From: Lentzea alba
GTDB lineage: Bacteria > Actinomycetota > Actinomycetes > Mycobacteriales > Pseudonocardiaceae
Assembly: GCF_011067745.1 (NCBI RefSeq)
Contig: NZ_JAAMPJ010000001.1
Coordinates: 1-64,000 of the forward strand
Length of the DNA: 64,000 bases
Reading direction: 5' to 3'
A model generated the notes under the pieces. It did no database searches and was not told the origin of the DNA. It saw nothing but the letters and a program-made list of their open reading frames with translations. Positions 54,401-62,653 of the stretch are shown in pieces. A program made the position numbers and the translations under genes. Position 1 is the stretch's first letter. Every line of letters starts with the position of its first letter.

Positions 54401-54579
54401 GTGGTGGTCTCCGACCGCAGCCCGGCCACCTCGACAGGTTCGCCGAACCTCTTCGCCGCCGCCAAAGCCGCCGTCTCCGTCGGCAGTTCGTCCGGCGCCG
54501 CCTGCGCGGGCGACATCGGCGACACCACCCCAGTCAGCACGGCGAGCACCGTCACCGGCAGCCATCTCGATCTCGGCAC
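51469..54579 (-). CDS. Exported LamG-domain protein, partner of RHS
   Basis: 1036 residues with a signal peptide (LPVTVLAVLTGVVSPMSPAQA, cleavage likely after AQA). The N-terminal half is of the type found in large actinobacterial surface proteins (PEPVLDDAVATYREVLPGVD, then LTVRLDVD). The C-terminal half has two LamG/concanavalin-like jellyroll domains, one near 690-850 (FSVAAWVRPML ... WTHLAGTYDAATRRLTLYVD) and one near 870-1036 (AISAWLRLERPDHMVQTAVA ... HLVGVYDPGANQVRLYVNGQ). These bind carbohydrates or proteins. GTG at 54579 follows GGGGGAG. It is the first gene of the operon with RHS. Confidence 0.88.
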   Translation of the reverse strand: MPRSRWLPVTVLAVLTGVVSPMSPAQAAPDELPTETAALAAAKRFGEPVEVAGLRSETTTVVANPAGTLTATMSPRPVRVRTGGGWKPVDTVLRRRSDGEIEATSSPLPARLSGGGDGPLYTLGSASVKWPGKLPEPVLDDAVATYREVLPGVDLTVRLDVDAVTTAFVVKSREAEKALLSHDFSLKPADSGEFRSTSAEKVPAPDGAVFPMAVAPITTKFAWSAWTMINQRHPDQSYWSHDRDQGAKVGYVEDARDGWERYRSIFAIPMGALTGKHVLRAWFSSYLNHSYSCSNTRTDLFVVPAVNAETDWSGHAGTWARYLAGATNNDCKDAGVYSEWAGDAVTKAAQDGAGWGTLTLGLKAADEDVINEGWKKFDETRTALSVEYNSYPGAPDLLSVEGKACNGSPLYVGTKKPVLRARPRDPDGQMHEVWFAYGERRGSGGEFINWQSTHVDNIPEGAVAQYKVPQELGDGKLYGFHSQSNDGIDAGAKSNYCEFVVDVTPPHAAPGIKTTDGRYPSDGDIHGGVGISGDFTFTSGNVNDVAGYYYGISTPPTDFVAATVVGGQAVAGVTPEWRGSNKLYVSSVDRAGNLSPIAEYDFRVGSGKPATGAWSLAERSGTALADSSGNGRTATLQGGKLGQPGRIPAGPTALNLLDSNASQWAATATSAVDTTQSFSVAAWVRPMLRGATRTVITQEGRSRGGFALQYLGDQDRWSFGMPAMDTHITSINSATAPVAARNTWTHLAGTYDAATRRLTLYVDGRKAAEKIAPTDAWAATGPLVIGRGKVNGGEAEPWTGDVADVRVWDRRIYLSEVTEVANQMTLVGEWKFDEPSGAVMTDTSEFRRDVKFTGGVWKRDLGVRGDGTSLTANDDFGTASGPVVNSTTGYAISAWLRLERPDHMVQTAVAADGQKNSPFALQYVAETKKWALRLTDADTDAPGKFRAQSQKDAVAGQWTHLVGVYDPGANQVRLYVNGQLEATVTAPTTWATGGPLTIGRGKWNGVNFDFWSGGIDNVQVFAGVPTDLDVVALYHQ

Positions 54580-54696
54580 GTCTCCCCCATTTCGACACGC
54601 AACAGCCGAATCGTGGGAGCGCGAGGCCGACAAAGCATCGCAAAAACGTTGATTCCGCTGGCCAAACCAGCTAGACAGCAATAACTGGGGGTTCGA

Positions 54697-57435
54697 ATGC
54701 GAGTGAGTTTCGCAGTACTGGGGGAAGTCGTCGCACAGGTTGACGGCACCGTGATCGATCTCGGCCCGGCGCGGCAGCGGACCGCCCTGGCCGCGTTGCT
54801 GCTGGACGTGAACGAGGTGGTGCCGACCGCACAGCTGCGCTGGCGGATCTGGGGTGAGCGGCCGCCGCTGCGGGCGGCGAACACACTGCGGACCTACCTC
54901 GCACGGCTGCGCTCCGCGTTGCGGCACGCGGACGGCTGGGCTCTCGAGCACCGCGGCGGCGGGTACGTGCTGCGAACCGACCCGTCCGCGGTCGACCTGC
55001 ACAGGTTTCGGCAGTTGGTGACCGCCGCCCGCACGGCGCCGGACGAGGAGGCGGCCCAACTCTTCGGAACGGCCCTGGCGCTCTGGCGGGGCGATCCACT
55101 GTCCACGCTGGACACGGAGTGGGGCGCGGACGTGCGAACCGTGTTGCGCGCCGAGCACCTGGCCGTCCGGCTCGACCACCACGACGTGCAGCTGCGCCGA
55201 GGCAGGCACACCGAGGTCGTCACGGCCACGACGTCATTGCTCGACGAACACCTGCTCGACGAACGGCTGGCCGGGCAACACGTGCTCGCGCTGTACCGGT
55301 GCGGCAGGCAGGCGGAGGCCTTGCGTGCCTACGAACGGATCCGGCGGATGCTCGCCGACGAGCTCGGCGTCGGTCCTGGGCCTGAACTGGCCGAGGTTTA
55401 CCAGCGGATCCTGCGCACCGAGACCTCACCGGAGCCTCGCCATTCGGTGCCGCGGCAGCTGCCGCCCGCGCCGAACGGGTTCGTCGGCCGAGATCGCGAA
55501 CTCGCCTCGGTGACCAAAGTGTTCGACCGGCACACAGGTGGCGTGTTCATCGGCGCGGTCATCGGTCCCGGCGGGGTGGGCAAAACGTGGCTGGCGTTGC
55601 AGTGGGCACACGTCAACCTGGCGCATTTCCCGGACGGGCAGCTCTACGCCAACCTGCGCGGCTACACAAAGGGCGAGCAGCCGGCCACTCCGTCGTCGGT
55701 GCTGCGCGCGCTCGTGCAGGGCCTCGGCGTCCCCGGCAGCGCGATCCCCTCCGACCTGGACGGGCTGGTGGCGTTGTACCGATCGACGATCGCCGACCGG
55801 CGGATGCTGCTCGTGCTCGACAACGCCCGTGACTCCGCGCAGGTGGCCGACCTGCTGCCAGGCACACCGTCGACGGCGGTGCTGATCACCAGCCGCGACC
55901 GGCTGACCGGACTCGTGACGACGCACCGGGCACGGCCGGTTCCGCTCGGGCTGCTCAACAGCGACGAGTCGAAAGCCCTGCTGACGGAGGCACTCGGCCG
56001 TGATCAGGTGGCGGCCGAACCCGAGGCGGCCGCCGTCGTGGCAACCCACGCGGCTGGGCTCCCGCTGGCGATGAGCATCCTCGCGGCCCGTGTGCTGACC
56101 GGTTCCTCCCACAGCCTCACCGAACTGGCCGGTGAGCTGCGGGACACCAGCACCCGGCTGGACGTCATGGAGACCGGGGACATGACAGCCGACCTGCGCA
56201 CCGTGTTCGAATCCTCGTACCACGCGCTGTCCACCGAGGCGGCGTTCGTGTTCCGGCTGCTCGGCGTCTCACCAGGCCCTGATCTCGCACTCGACGCCGC
56301 CGCGAACCTCACCGGGCTGCCGTTGCGCGAGGTGCGTGCCCGGCTGCGAGTCGTGGAGTCGGCGCACCTGACCAGCCAAGAGGTGCAGGGACGCTACCGG
56401 CTGCACGACCTGATCCGGTTGTACTGCCGGGAAGCGGTGGACGGTCACGAGGCGGGCGAGGCATTGGGCCGCCTCGCCGACTTCTACCTGCACACGGCGT
56501 TGGGTGCGGACCACTTGCTCGACCCGCACCGGCCGAAGATCACCACCGCCGCGCCCCGAGCCGGCTGCGTGCCGACCGTGCTGAGCGACGAGGCGGCCGC
56601 GACGCGGTGGTTCACCGCGGAGCTGCCGAACCTGGTGGCGATCCAGCGCGCTGCCGCAGAGCACGGCCTGCACGAGCACGCCTGGCAGCTCGCGTGGGCC
56701 ATGCACAACTTCCACCGCAAGAACGGCAACTTCCACGAGAACCACGACACCTGGCAGGTGGGACTGGCGGCCGCGACGGCGTCCGGCAGCTTGCCCGCGC
56801 GGTCGTTGGCGCACCGCTACCTCGGGCTGACGCTCGCCCAGCTGAGATCGCACCGGGAAGCCGTCGAACACCTGCACCGATCGCTCGCGCTCGCGACCGA
56901 AGCCGTGGACACGCTCGGTACCGCGCACTCGCACTACGCGCTGACTCAAAGCTATGAGCTGCTGGGCGACTCGGCCACGGCGCTGCGGCACGCTCGCGAG
57001 ACCCACCGGATCTACCAGGACCTGGATCTGCCCGTGGAACGAGCGCACGCGACGAACGCGCTGGGCTGGTGTCTCGCGCGGACCGGCGACCTCGTGGCCG
57101 CACGCGCGCACTGCGAACAGGCGCTGGCCGAACACCGCACCATCGACTGTCAGTCCGGTATCGCGTCCGCTTGGGACAGTCTCGGGTACATCGCGATGAA
57201 GCAGGGCGACACCGCGGCCAGTGTGCGCTACTACGAAGAAGCCGTTGGGCAGTACGAAAAAATCGGTTCACCGGGATTGAGCACCGAGTCCCGGCGGCAG
57301 CTGGGCAACGCGTACGCCGCCGCCGGTGACCTGGACGCGGCACGGAAGGCGTGGCTGACGGCGTTGGAGCTGTATCGCTCACAGCGCCGCACAGCCGACG
57401 CCGACCGCGTCGAGGAACTGCTTAACAGGCGTTGA
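54697..57435 (+). CDS. AfsR/SARP-family regulator (BTAD, NB-ARC, TPR)
   Basis: 912 residues. Winged-helix N-terminus (to about 93), BTAD (about 95-240, ending AYERIRRMLADELGVGPGPE), NB-ARC ATPase with Walker A GPGGVGKT (290-297) and MLLVLDNARDS, then TPR repeats to the end. It is paralogous in layout to the SARP at 38-41 kb but clearly a different protein. It is divergent from the LamG-RHS operon with 117 nt between starts, so it probably controls that operon. Its last 14 nt overlap the convergent PBP4 gene. The ATG is preceded by GGGGG. Confidence 0.92.
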   Translation: MRVSFAVLGEVVAQVDGTVIDLGPARQRTALAALLLDVNEVVPTAQLRWRIWGERPPLRAANTLRTYLARLRSALRHADGWALEHRGGGYVLRTDPSAVDLHRFRQLVTAARTAPDEEAAQLFGTALALWRGDPLSTLDTEWGADVRTVLRAEHLAVRLDHHDVQLRRGRHTEVVTATTSLLDEHLLDERLAGQHVLALYRCGRQAEALRAYERIRRMLADELGVGPGPELAEVYQRILRTETSPEPRHSVPRQLPPAPNGFVGRDRELASVTKVFDRHTGGVFIGAVIGPGGVGKTWLALQWAHVNLAHFPDGQLYANLRGYTKGEQPATPSSVLRALVQGLGVPGSAIPSDLDGLVALYRSTIADRRMLLVLDNARDSAQVADLLPGTPSTAVLITSRDRLTGLVTTHRARPVPLGLLNSDESKALLTEALGRDQVAAEPEAAAVVATHAAGLPLAMSILAARVLTGSSHSLTELAGELRDTSTRLDVMETGDMTADLRTVFESSYHALSTEAAFVFRLLGVSPGPDLALDAAANLTGLPLREVRARLRVVESAHLTSQEVQGRYRLHDLIRLYCREAVDGHEAGEALGRLADFYLHTALGADHLLDPHRPKITTAAPRAGCVPTVLSDEAAATRWFTAELPNLVAIQRAAAEHGLHEHAWQLAWAMHNFHRKNGNFHENHDTWQVGLAAATASGSLPARSLAHRYLGLTLAQLRSHREAVEHLHRSLALATEAVDTLGTAHSHYALTQSYELLGDSATALRHARETHRIYQDLDLPVERAHATNALGWCLARTGDLVAARAHCEQALAEHRTIDCQSGIASAWDSLGYIAMKQGDTAASVRYYEEAVGQYEKIGSPGLSTESRRQLGNAYAAAGDLDAARKAWLTALELYRSQRRTADADRVEELLNRR

Positions 57436-58957
57436 TCCAGGAGCACTCCACGTCGAAACGTTCCTTCGTGGGCACCTGGGTGCGCTCCTCGGTCTGAGCA
57501 GTGCGTTGCTGCGGCACCGACTGGGTCCGCTGCGTCGCCACCTGCGTACCGCCGTCCGAGGCCAGGCGCACGGCGATCCTGTCCTCGATGTTCCTGGGGT
57601 TGTTGAACAACAGGACGTTGTTCTGCACCACCGAGAACACCAGCTCCCGGCCGGCCTGCGTGGTGACGTAACCGCTCAGGCCCGACACACCGCTGAACGA
57701 TCCGGACTTGGCCCGCACGTTGTTCGCGGCCGGAGTGTTCTTCATGCGGTTGACCAGGGTGCCGTCGACACCGGCGATCGGCAGCGCGTCCCGCCACGTG
57801 GCGAACCACGGCTTCGTCTTGGCCTTGATCAGGATCGCCGCCAGGAAGTCCGGCGAGAACTGGTCCATCCGGGACATGCCGGAGCCGTCGAAGACCTCGA
57901 CCCCGTTCGGGTCGACGCCCAGACCGCTCCACTTGGTGCTGAGCTGGTTGATGCCGTTGCCGAACGACTTGCCGGCGGACTTCACCAGCACCTCGGCCAG
58001 CATGTTGTTGCTGTCCTTGAGCAACGGCCTGATCAGCTGGCTCAGCGACATCGACTGGTCGGACGCGAGCACCGCGGCACCGGCGGGCGCAGCCGCCCGG
58101 CGGACGTCACCGGTGAACTCGATCCCGTTGTCCCGCAACGCGTTGCGGAACACGGACGTGACCACCCCGGTCGGGTCCTTCACCGAGGACAGGGCCGTCG
58201 TCTCGACGTTCGTCGAGCCGGTGACCCTGATGATGTTCGAGCCGTGGTCGCGTTGGATGCTGACACCACCGTTGCCGGTGGTCGCCGTGCTGATCACCTT
58301 CACGACGTCGTTCTCCGGCTCGACCGTGGCGACGACCGGGGCACCCGCCGCGGCGCCCGGCTTGACGCGCACGACCACCGTGCCGGCGCTGAACTTCGCG
58401 TCCGGCGACAGCGTCAACGCGGAGGTCTCCGCGTTGTAGGCGAACGGTTCGTCGTCCCAGGCCCAGCCGAGGCCGTACGGCTGCGCGTCGAACGCCGTGC
58501 CGTCGACGATCAGCGAACCGCTGATCTTCGTGACACCGCTGTTCTTCAGCGTCGTCGCCAGCGCCGCGTACCTGGTCCGGCTCATCGTCGGGTCACCGGT
58601 GCCGCGCAGGACGAGATCGCCCTGCAACGTCGACCCGTTGCGAGTACCGGAGGAGAGCAGCTCGGTCTTCCACTTGTAGTCCGGACCGAGCAGCTCGAGG
58701 GCGGCGGTCGTCGTGAGCACCTTCATGTTCGAGGCGATCTGCTGACGACGTGCACTTGTTCGCGTGTACACGACGTCACCTGTGTTCGCGTCCCGCACGA
58801 CCAGGCCGACGTCGGCGCCGGTGAGCGCCGGGTCGGCCAGAATCGCGTCGAGATCGCGGGTCAGCGCCTCGTTGTCGACGGCCACCGCGCCGCCGCTCGA
58901 CGTCAGGGTCAACCCTGCCGTCGCAGCGACGACCGCCCCCAGAATTCGAAATTTCAC
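57422..58957 (-). CDS. D-alanyl-D-alanine carboxypeptidase/endopeptidase (PBP4 type)
   Basis: A 511-residue S13 peptidase with a signal peptide (FRILGAVVAATAGLTLTSSG). The SxxK motif is S76-N-M-K79 (ASNMK), SxN is DSNNM, and KTG is KSGSFSG. It trims peptidoglycan stem peptides or cross-links in the cell wall. The C-terminal about 60 residues form a Gln/Thr-rich tail ending CSWINAC that is unusual beyond the catalytic core. It is coupled to gnd by an ATGA overlap and overlaps the SARP gene by 14 nt at the 3' end. Confidence 0.93.
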   Translation of the reverse strand: MKFRILGAVVAATAGLTLTSSGGAVAVDNEALTRDLDAILADPALTGADVGLVVRDANTGDVVYTRTSARRQQIASNMKVLTTTAALELLGPDYKWKTELLSSGTRNGSTLQGDLVLRGTGDPTMSRTRYAALATTLKNSGVTKISGSLIVDGTAFDAQPYGLGWAWDDEPFAYNAETSALTLSPDAKFSAGTVVVRVKPGAAAGAPVVATVEPENDVVKVISTATTGNGGVSIQRDHGSNIIRVTGSTNVETTALSSVKDPTGVVTSVFRNALRDNGIEFTGDVRRAAAPAGAAVLASDQSMSLSQLIRPLLKDSNNMLAEVLVKSAGKSFGNGINQLSTKWSGLGVDPNGVEVFDGSGMSRMDQFSPDFLAAILIKAKTKPWFATWRDALPIAGVDGTLVNRMKNTPAANNVRAKSGSFSGVSGLSGYVTTQAGRELVFSVVQNNVLLFNNPRNIEDRIAVRLASDGGTQVATQRTQSVPQQRTAQTEERTQVPTKERFDVECSWINAC

Positions 58958-60384
58958 GCTTCCACCTCTGATCGATCACCCGACCACAACGTGTGGAAGC
59001 TACCCGGACGGTCGATGCGCCTGTACGTGTGTGCACCAAAAAAGTCCCGTTGTCCCTGAACGAGCGCGGCAGGCAACCTTTCGGAGCGAAGCGCGTCGTA
59101 GTAGGCCAAAGCGGACACGAAACCAGGCGTGGGCACGCCGGATTCCACCGCTCGCACCACAACCCTGCGCCAAGCGGCCTCAGCGTTCTGGACGGCGTCG
59201 CGGAAGTAGTTGTCCACCAACAGAGACGCAAGATCGGCGTTCGCGTCGTACGCCTCGCGGATGCGGTTGAGGAACTGCGCGCGGATGATGCAGCCACCAC
59301 GCCAGATCGTCGCCATCGCACCGAGGTCGATGTTCCAGTCGAAGTTCTTCGACGCCTCGCGGATCATGTCGAAGCCCTGCGCGTACGCGACGACCTTCGA
59401 CGCGTAGAGCGCCTGGCGCACGTCGTCGACCAGTTCGGCGTCCGGCTTCGCCACGACCTCGCTGGCACCGAACGCGTCGCGCACGGCCTTGCGCTGGTCG
59501 GTGTGCCCGCTCAGGCTGCGCGCGAACACGGCCTCGCCGATGCCGGTGACCGGGACGCCCAGTTCCAGCGCCTCCTGCACGGTCCAGCGGCCGGTGCCCT
59601 TCTGCTCGGCGGCGTCCTCGATGACCTGCACGAGCGGCGTGCCGTCCGCGTCGACGTGCTTGAGCACCTCGGCGGTGATCTCGACCAGGTACGACTCCAG
59701 GTCGCCCGAGTTCCACTGCGTGAAGACCTCGGAGATCTCCGCCGGCGTCTGCCCGCCGATGCGGCTCAGCAGGTCGTACGCCTCGGCGATCAGCTGCATG
59801 TCGGCGTATTCGATGCCGTTGTGCACCATCTTCACGAAATGTCCGGCGCCGTCCGGTCCGACGTGCACGCAGCACGGCTGACCGTCCACCTTGGCCGCGA
59901 TCTCCTCGAAGACCGGCCCGACGTGCTTGTAGGACTCGGCGGGACCGCCCGGCATGATGCTCGGGCCGTTGAGCGCGCCCTCCTCGCCGCCGGAGATGCC
60001 GGCGCCGACGAACAGCAGCCCCTTCTCCTTCAACGCGGCCTCACGCCGGCGCGTGTCGGCGTAGTGGGCGTTGCCGCCGTCGATGACCATGTCGCCGGGC
60101 TCCAGCAGCCCGCTCAGCTCGTCGATGACGGCGTCGGTCGGGCCACCCGCCTTGACCATGATGATGATCTGGCGCGGCGTCTGCAGGCTGTCGACCAGGT
60201 CCTGCAACGTCTCGGCGCCGACGAAGTCACCCTCGTGGCCGTGCTCTTCGAGCAGGGCCTTCATCTTCGCGGGCGTCCGGTTGTGCACAGCGACTTTGAA
60301 GCCGTGCCGCGCGAGGTTGCGCGCGAGGTTGCTGCCCATGGTGGCGAGACCGGTGACCGCGATACGTGCTTTGCCTTCCGTCAT
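58954..60384 (-). CDS. gnd: 6-phosphogluconate dehydrogenase (decarboxylating)
   Basis: 476 residues, NADP-type oxidative pentose phosphate enzyme making ribulose 5-phosphate. The Rossmann start IAVTGLATMGSNLARNLARH is complete. VIDGGNAHYADT, GAGISGGEEGALNGPSIMPG and GAGHFVKMVHNGIEYADMQL carry the substrate- and catalysis-related residues. Length matches the long-form NADP enzyme. The stop overlaps the PBP4 start (ATGA), an unusual link between a pentose phosphate enzyme and cell-wall trimming that may just reflect co-transcription. Confidence 0.96.
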   Translation of the reverse strand: MTEGKARIAVTGLATMGSNLARNLARHGFKVAVHNRTPAKMKALLEEHGHEGDFVGAETLQDLVDSLQTPRQIIIMVKAGGPTDAVIDELSGLLEPGDMVIDGGNAHYADTRRREAALKEKGLLFVGAGISGGEEGALNGPSIMPGGPAESYKHVGPVFEEIAAKVDGQPCCVHVGPDGAGHFVKMVHNGIEYADMQLIAEAYDLLSRIGGQTPAEISEVFTQWNSGDLESYLVEITAEVLKHVDADGTPLVQVIEDAAEQKGTGRWTVQEALELGVPVTGIGEAVFARSLSGHTDQRKAVRDAFGASEVVAKPDAELVDDVRQALYASKVVAYAQGFDMIREASKNFDWNIDLGAMATIWRGGCIIRAQFLNRIREAYDANADLASLLVDNYFRDAVQNAEAAWRRVVVRAVESGVPTPGFVSALAYYDALRSERLPAALVQGQRDFFGAHTYRRIDRPGSFHTLWSGDRSEVEA

Positions 60385-60505
60385 AGCGGACAGCCTGCCG
60401 TGTTCCGGTTGTTTACGCGAGACGTCACAGGGTGTTCTCAGACTCCGTTTTGCCAGGTGAACCGCGTCACGTGCCGGTACGTATTGCTAGGCGTAAGTTG
60501 GCTTC

Positions 60506-60796
60506 ATGACGGAATTCACGAGCGTGGGACGCTCGGCGACCGACCGTGCCTCCAGGTACGGCTCACAGCTGGTCAAGCACTTCACGCACAAGGACCTCGA
60601 AGGGTCCTGGGAGGACGGACGCGGTTTCGTCCGGTTCTCGCTCGGCCTGGCCGAGTTCGAGGCGCTGGACGACGCTCTGGTGATGCGCGTGGCGTCGTCG
60701 TCGTCGGAGGAGGACGTGGCCCGGCTGCGGGACGTCGTGGAACGGCACCTGGTCCGGTTCGGAAACCGGGACGAGCTGACCGTCACCTGGTCCTAG
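60506..60796 (+). CDS. DUF2218 domain protein
   Basis: 96 residues with the DUF2218 pattern: ATDRASRYGSQLVKHFTHKD, VRFSLGLAEFEALDDALVMR and LRDVVERHLVRFGNRDELTV. Members are small alpha/beta proteins often near siderophore or metal-related genes; function unproven. No Shine-Dalgarno; TAAGTT ends 6 nt before the ATG, suggesting a leaderless message. Its stop shares CTAG with the convergent LysE gene. Confidence 0.85.
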   Translation: MTEFTSVGRSATDRASRYGSQLVKHFTHKDLEGSWEDGRGFVRFSLGLAEFEALDDALVMRVASSSSEEDVARLRDVVERHLVRFGNRDELTVTWS

Positions 60797-61386
60797 GCGG
60801 CCAGAACTGACGCCGCCATCCCGATGAGAGCGGTACCACAGACCCGCTCGAACGTGGTGCGGATCTTGGGCCTGCTCAGCAGCGAGCCCAGCTGACGCGC
60901 CAGCGGCACGACGATCACCCAGAACAGCGCGAAGACCCCGACCGTCACGGCGCTCAGCAGTGCGGCCTGCGGGAGCGGCTCGCCGTTCGGGTCCATCGCC
61001 TGCGGGATGAGGCTCAGGAACGTGAGCATCACCTTGGGGTTCAACAGATCGCACAGCAGGCCGCGCAGGAACACGCTCCCGCCGGCCCGCTGTTCGTTCA
61101 CCGGCTTGTTCGCGGTCCGCAGGGTCATGAACCCGAGGTAGGCCAGGTACAGCGCGCCGATAACCTTGACCACGAGCAACGCCGTCGGCACCGCGGCCAC
61201 GAGCGCGCTCAGCCCGATCGTCGCCAGCGTCGCATGGACCAGCAGCCCGGTCACGACGCCCAGCGCGGCCTCGGTGCCTCGCTTGAGGCTGCGCACCGCG
61301 TTCCCCATGATCAGCACGAAGTCCGGCCCCGGCACGATCATGATGATCAACAGGGCAACCAGGAACGACGTCCACGCGATGTGCAT
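60793..61386 (-). CDS. LysE/RhtB-family amino-acid exporter
   Basis: 197 residues with about six membrane helices. The start MHIAWTSFLVALLIIMIVPG followed by PDFVLIMGNAV is the LysE family signature, with the conserved PGP region as VPGPDF. RTANKPVNEQR is the cytoplasmic loop, and LLCDLLNPKVMLTFLSLIPQ the central N-P-K motif. It exports amino acids or related metabolites. Divergent from an Lrp regulator gene 60 nt away, the usual arrangement of regulated exporters. Confidence 0.92.
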   Translation of the reverse strand: MHIAWTSFLVALLIIMIVPGPDFVLIMGNAVRSLKRGTEAALGVVTGLLVHATLATIGLSALVAAVPTALLVVKVIGALYLAYLGFMTLRTANKPVNEQRAGGSVFLRGLLCDLLNPKVMLTFLSLIPQAMDPNGEPLPQAALLSAVTVGVFALFWVIVVPLARQLGSLLSRPKIRTTFERVCGTALIGMAASVLAA

Positions 61387-61437
61387 GCCGCTGATCGTCG
61401 GCCGCTTGTTCGTTCGAGTTCCACCTGGTCAGTACGA

Positions 61438-61457
61438 TGTTCGCTTATGCGCGAACA
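61438..61457 (+). promoter_or_regulatory. Palindrome over the Lrp start codon
   Basis: 7-bp arms TGTTCGC and GCGAACA separated by TTATGC, with the Lrp ATG at 61447 inside the spacer. TACGAT (61433-61438) fits a -10, 8 nt before the ATG. A likely self-regulatory Lrp site for the Lrp-LysE divergent region. Confidence 0.55.
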
Positions 61458-61956
61458 AGCCGAATTGGATTCGGTCGACTGGCACATCCTGGAGGAGTTG
61501 CAGAACGACGCCACCCTGCCGAACCGCGCCTTGGCGGAGATCGTCGGCCTGGCGCCGTCGTCGTGCCTACAACGGGTGCGCCGGCTGCGCGAACTCGGCG
61601 TGATCACGGGCTGCCACGCCGTCGTCGACCCGGCCACCACCGGCCTGCCGCTGGAAGCCGTCGTGGCGGTGAACGTGCGGCCGCACACCCGGCCGGTGGT
61701 CGCCGCTTTCCGGGCGTTCGTGATGGCTCAGCCGGAGACCCGGTCGGTGTTCCACGTCTCCGGGCAGGCCGACTTCCTGATCCACATCGCCGTGGCCGAC
61801 TCCACGCACCTGCAGGCGTTCCTGATGGACAAGATCGCGTCACGGACCGAGGTGCGGAACCTGACCAGCTCGGTGGTGCTGGAGCGGGTGGAGACGCGGG
61901 CGCTGACGCCGCCGGCGAACCTGCGACCGACTCACCGGCGGCGTCGCACGGACTAA
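61447..61956 (+). CDS. Lrp/AsnC-family transcriptional regulator
   Basis: 169 residues. N-terminal winged HTH LDSVDWHILEELQNDATLPN then RALAEIVGLAPSSCLQRVRR; C-terminal RAM ligand domain FHVSGQADFLIHIAVADSTH, FLMDKIASRTEVRNL and SSVVLERVETR. Senses an amino acid and probably controls the divergent LysE exporter. It is convergent with the Uma2 gene, stops overlapping in CTAA. Confidence 0.93.
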   Translation: MREQAELDSVDWHILEELQNDATLPNRALAEIVGLAPSSCLQRVRRLRELGVITGCHAVVDPATTGLPLEAVVAVNVRPHTRPVVAAFRAFVMAQPETRSVFHVSGQADFLIHIAVADSTHLQAFLMDKIASRTEVRNLTSSVVLERVETRALTPPANLRPTHRRRRTD

Positions 61957-62516
61957 CGCCTGCGCAGCAAGGCGTCGAGGTCGAACGTCAGCGGTACCGG
62001 CCTGGTCAGTTCAACCGTGCCCGTACCACCCTCGACGTGCTTGTAGACGTCATCGACGAGTTCGAACGCAGTCAGACTGAACGGATCACCGAGCTCGACG
62101 AGCCAATAGTGTGCGATCCCGGCCCTCGCGTACTCCGCCGGTTTCACCACCCGATCCGTTCGCTCCGAACCTGGCGACACGACCTCGACCACGAGCAGAA
62201 CGTCTGCAGCATCGAGATGACGGTCTCCGTCGCCGTAGTTCTCGACGGACAGAACCACGACATCCGGCCTGCGCACCGTCGCTCGCATGCCGGACTTGAG
62301 CGCGACGTCCACGTCGATCACCGCGGTCAGATGATCCGGCAGTTGCTCATCCAGACAGTAGGCGAGCTTCGTAGCGGCACGTTGATGCCGTGGGAAGGGT
62401 GAAGCGATCACTTGCAAGACTCCATCAACGAGTTCATGGCGACGACACATGTCCTCTGGCATTGCGTCCCACTCGTTCAGGCTCATCAGGTGATTTCGCC
62501 GCACTTCCGCGGTCAT
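61953..62516 (-). CDS. Uma2-family PD-(D/E)xK nuclease-like protein
   Basis: 187 residues from ATG at 62516 (AAGGG 7 nt upstream). Uma2/DUF820 core: ELVDGVLQVIASPFPRHQRA, RRPDVVVLS, LLVVEVVSPGSERTDRVVKP, then YARAGIAHYWLVELGDP. The PD, E-x-V and K residues of the PD-(D/E)xK nuclease fold are seen. These proteins are abundant in actinobacteria and cyanobacteria and their cellular role is unresolved; they have been linked to mobile DNA or defence. It lies next to an AbiE pair. Confidence 0.9.
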   Translation of the reverse strand: MTAEVRRNHLMSLNEWDAMPEDMCRRHELVDGVLQVIASPFPRHQRAATKLAYCLDEQLPDHLTAVIDVDVALKSGMRATVRRPDVVVLSVENYGDGDRHLDAADVLLVVEVVSPGSERTDRVVKPAEYARAGIAHYWLVELGDPFSLTAFELVDDVYKHVEGGTGTVELTRPVPLTFDLDALLRRR

Positions 62517-62653
62517 GTGACACCCTTCTTCCGCCTTGGAGTCTCTCGCCACCAGCTCTACCAGCATCGCGCTTGGAGGAACTCCACGCGATCACTCACA
62601 AGCGTGGTTCTTCGAACTGGCGTGCTAGGTATTGTCGGATTACGGCTTGAGCA

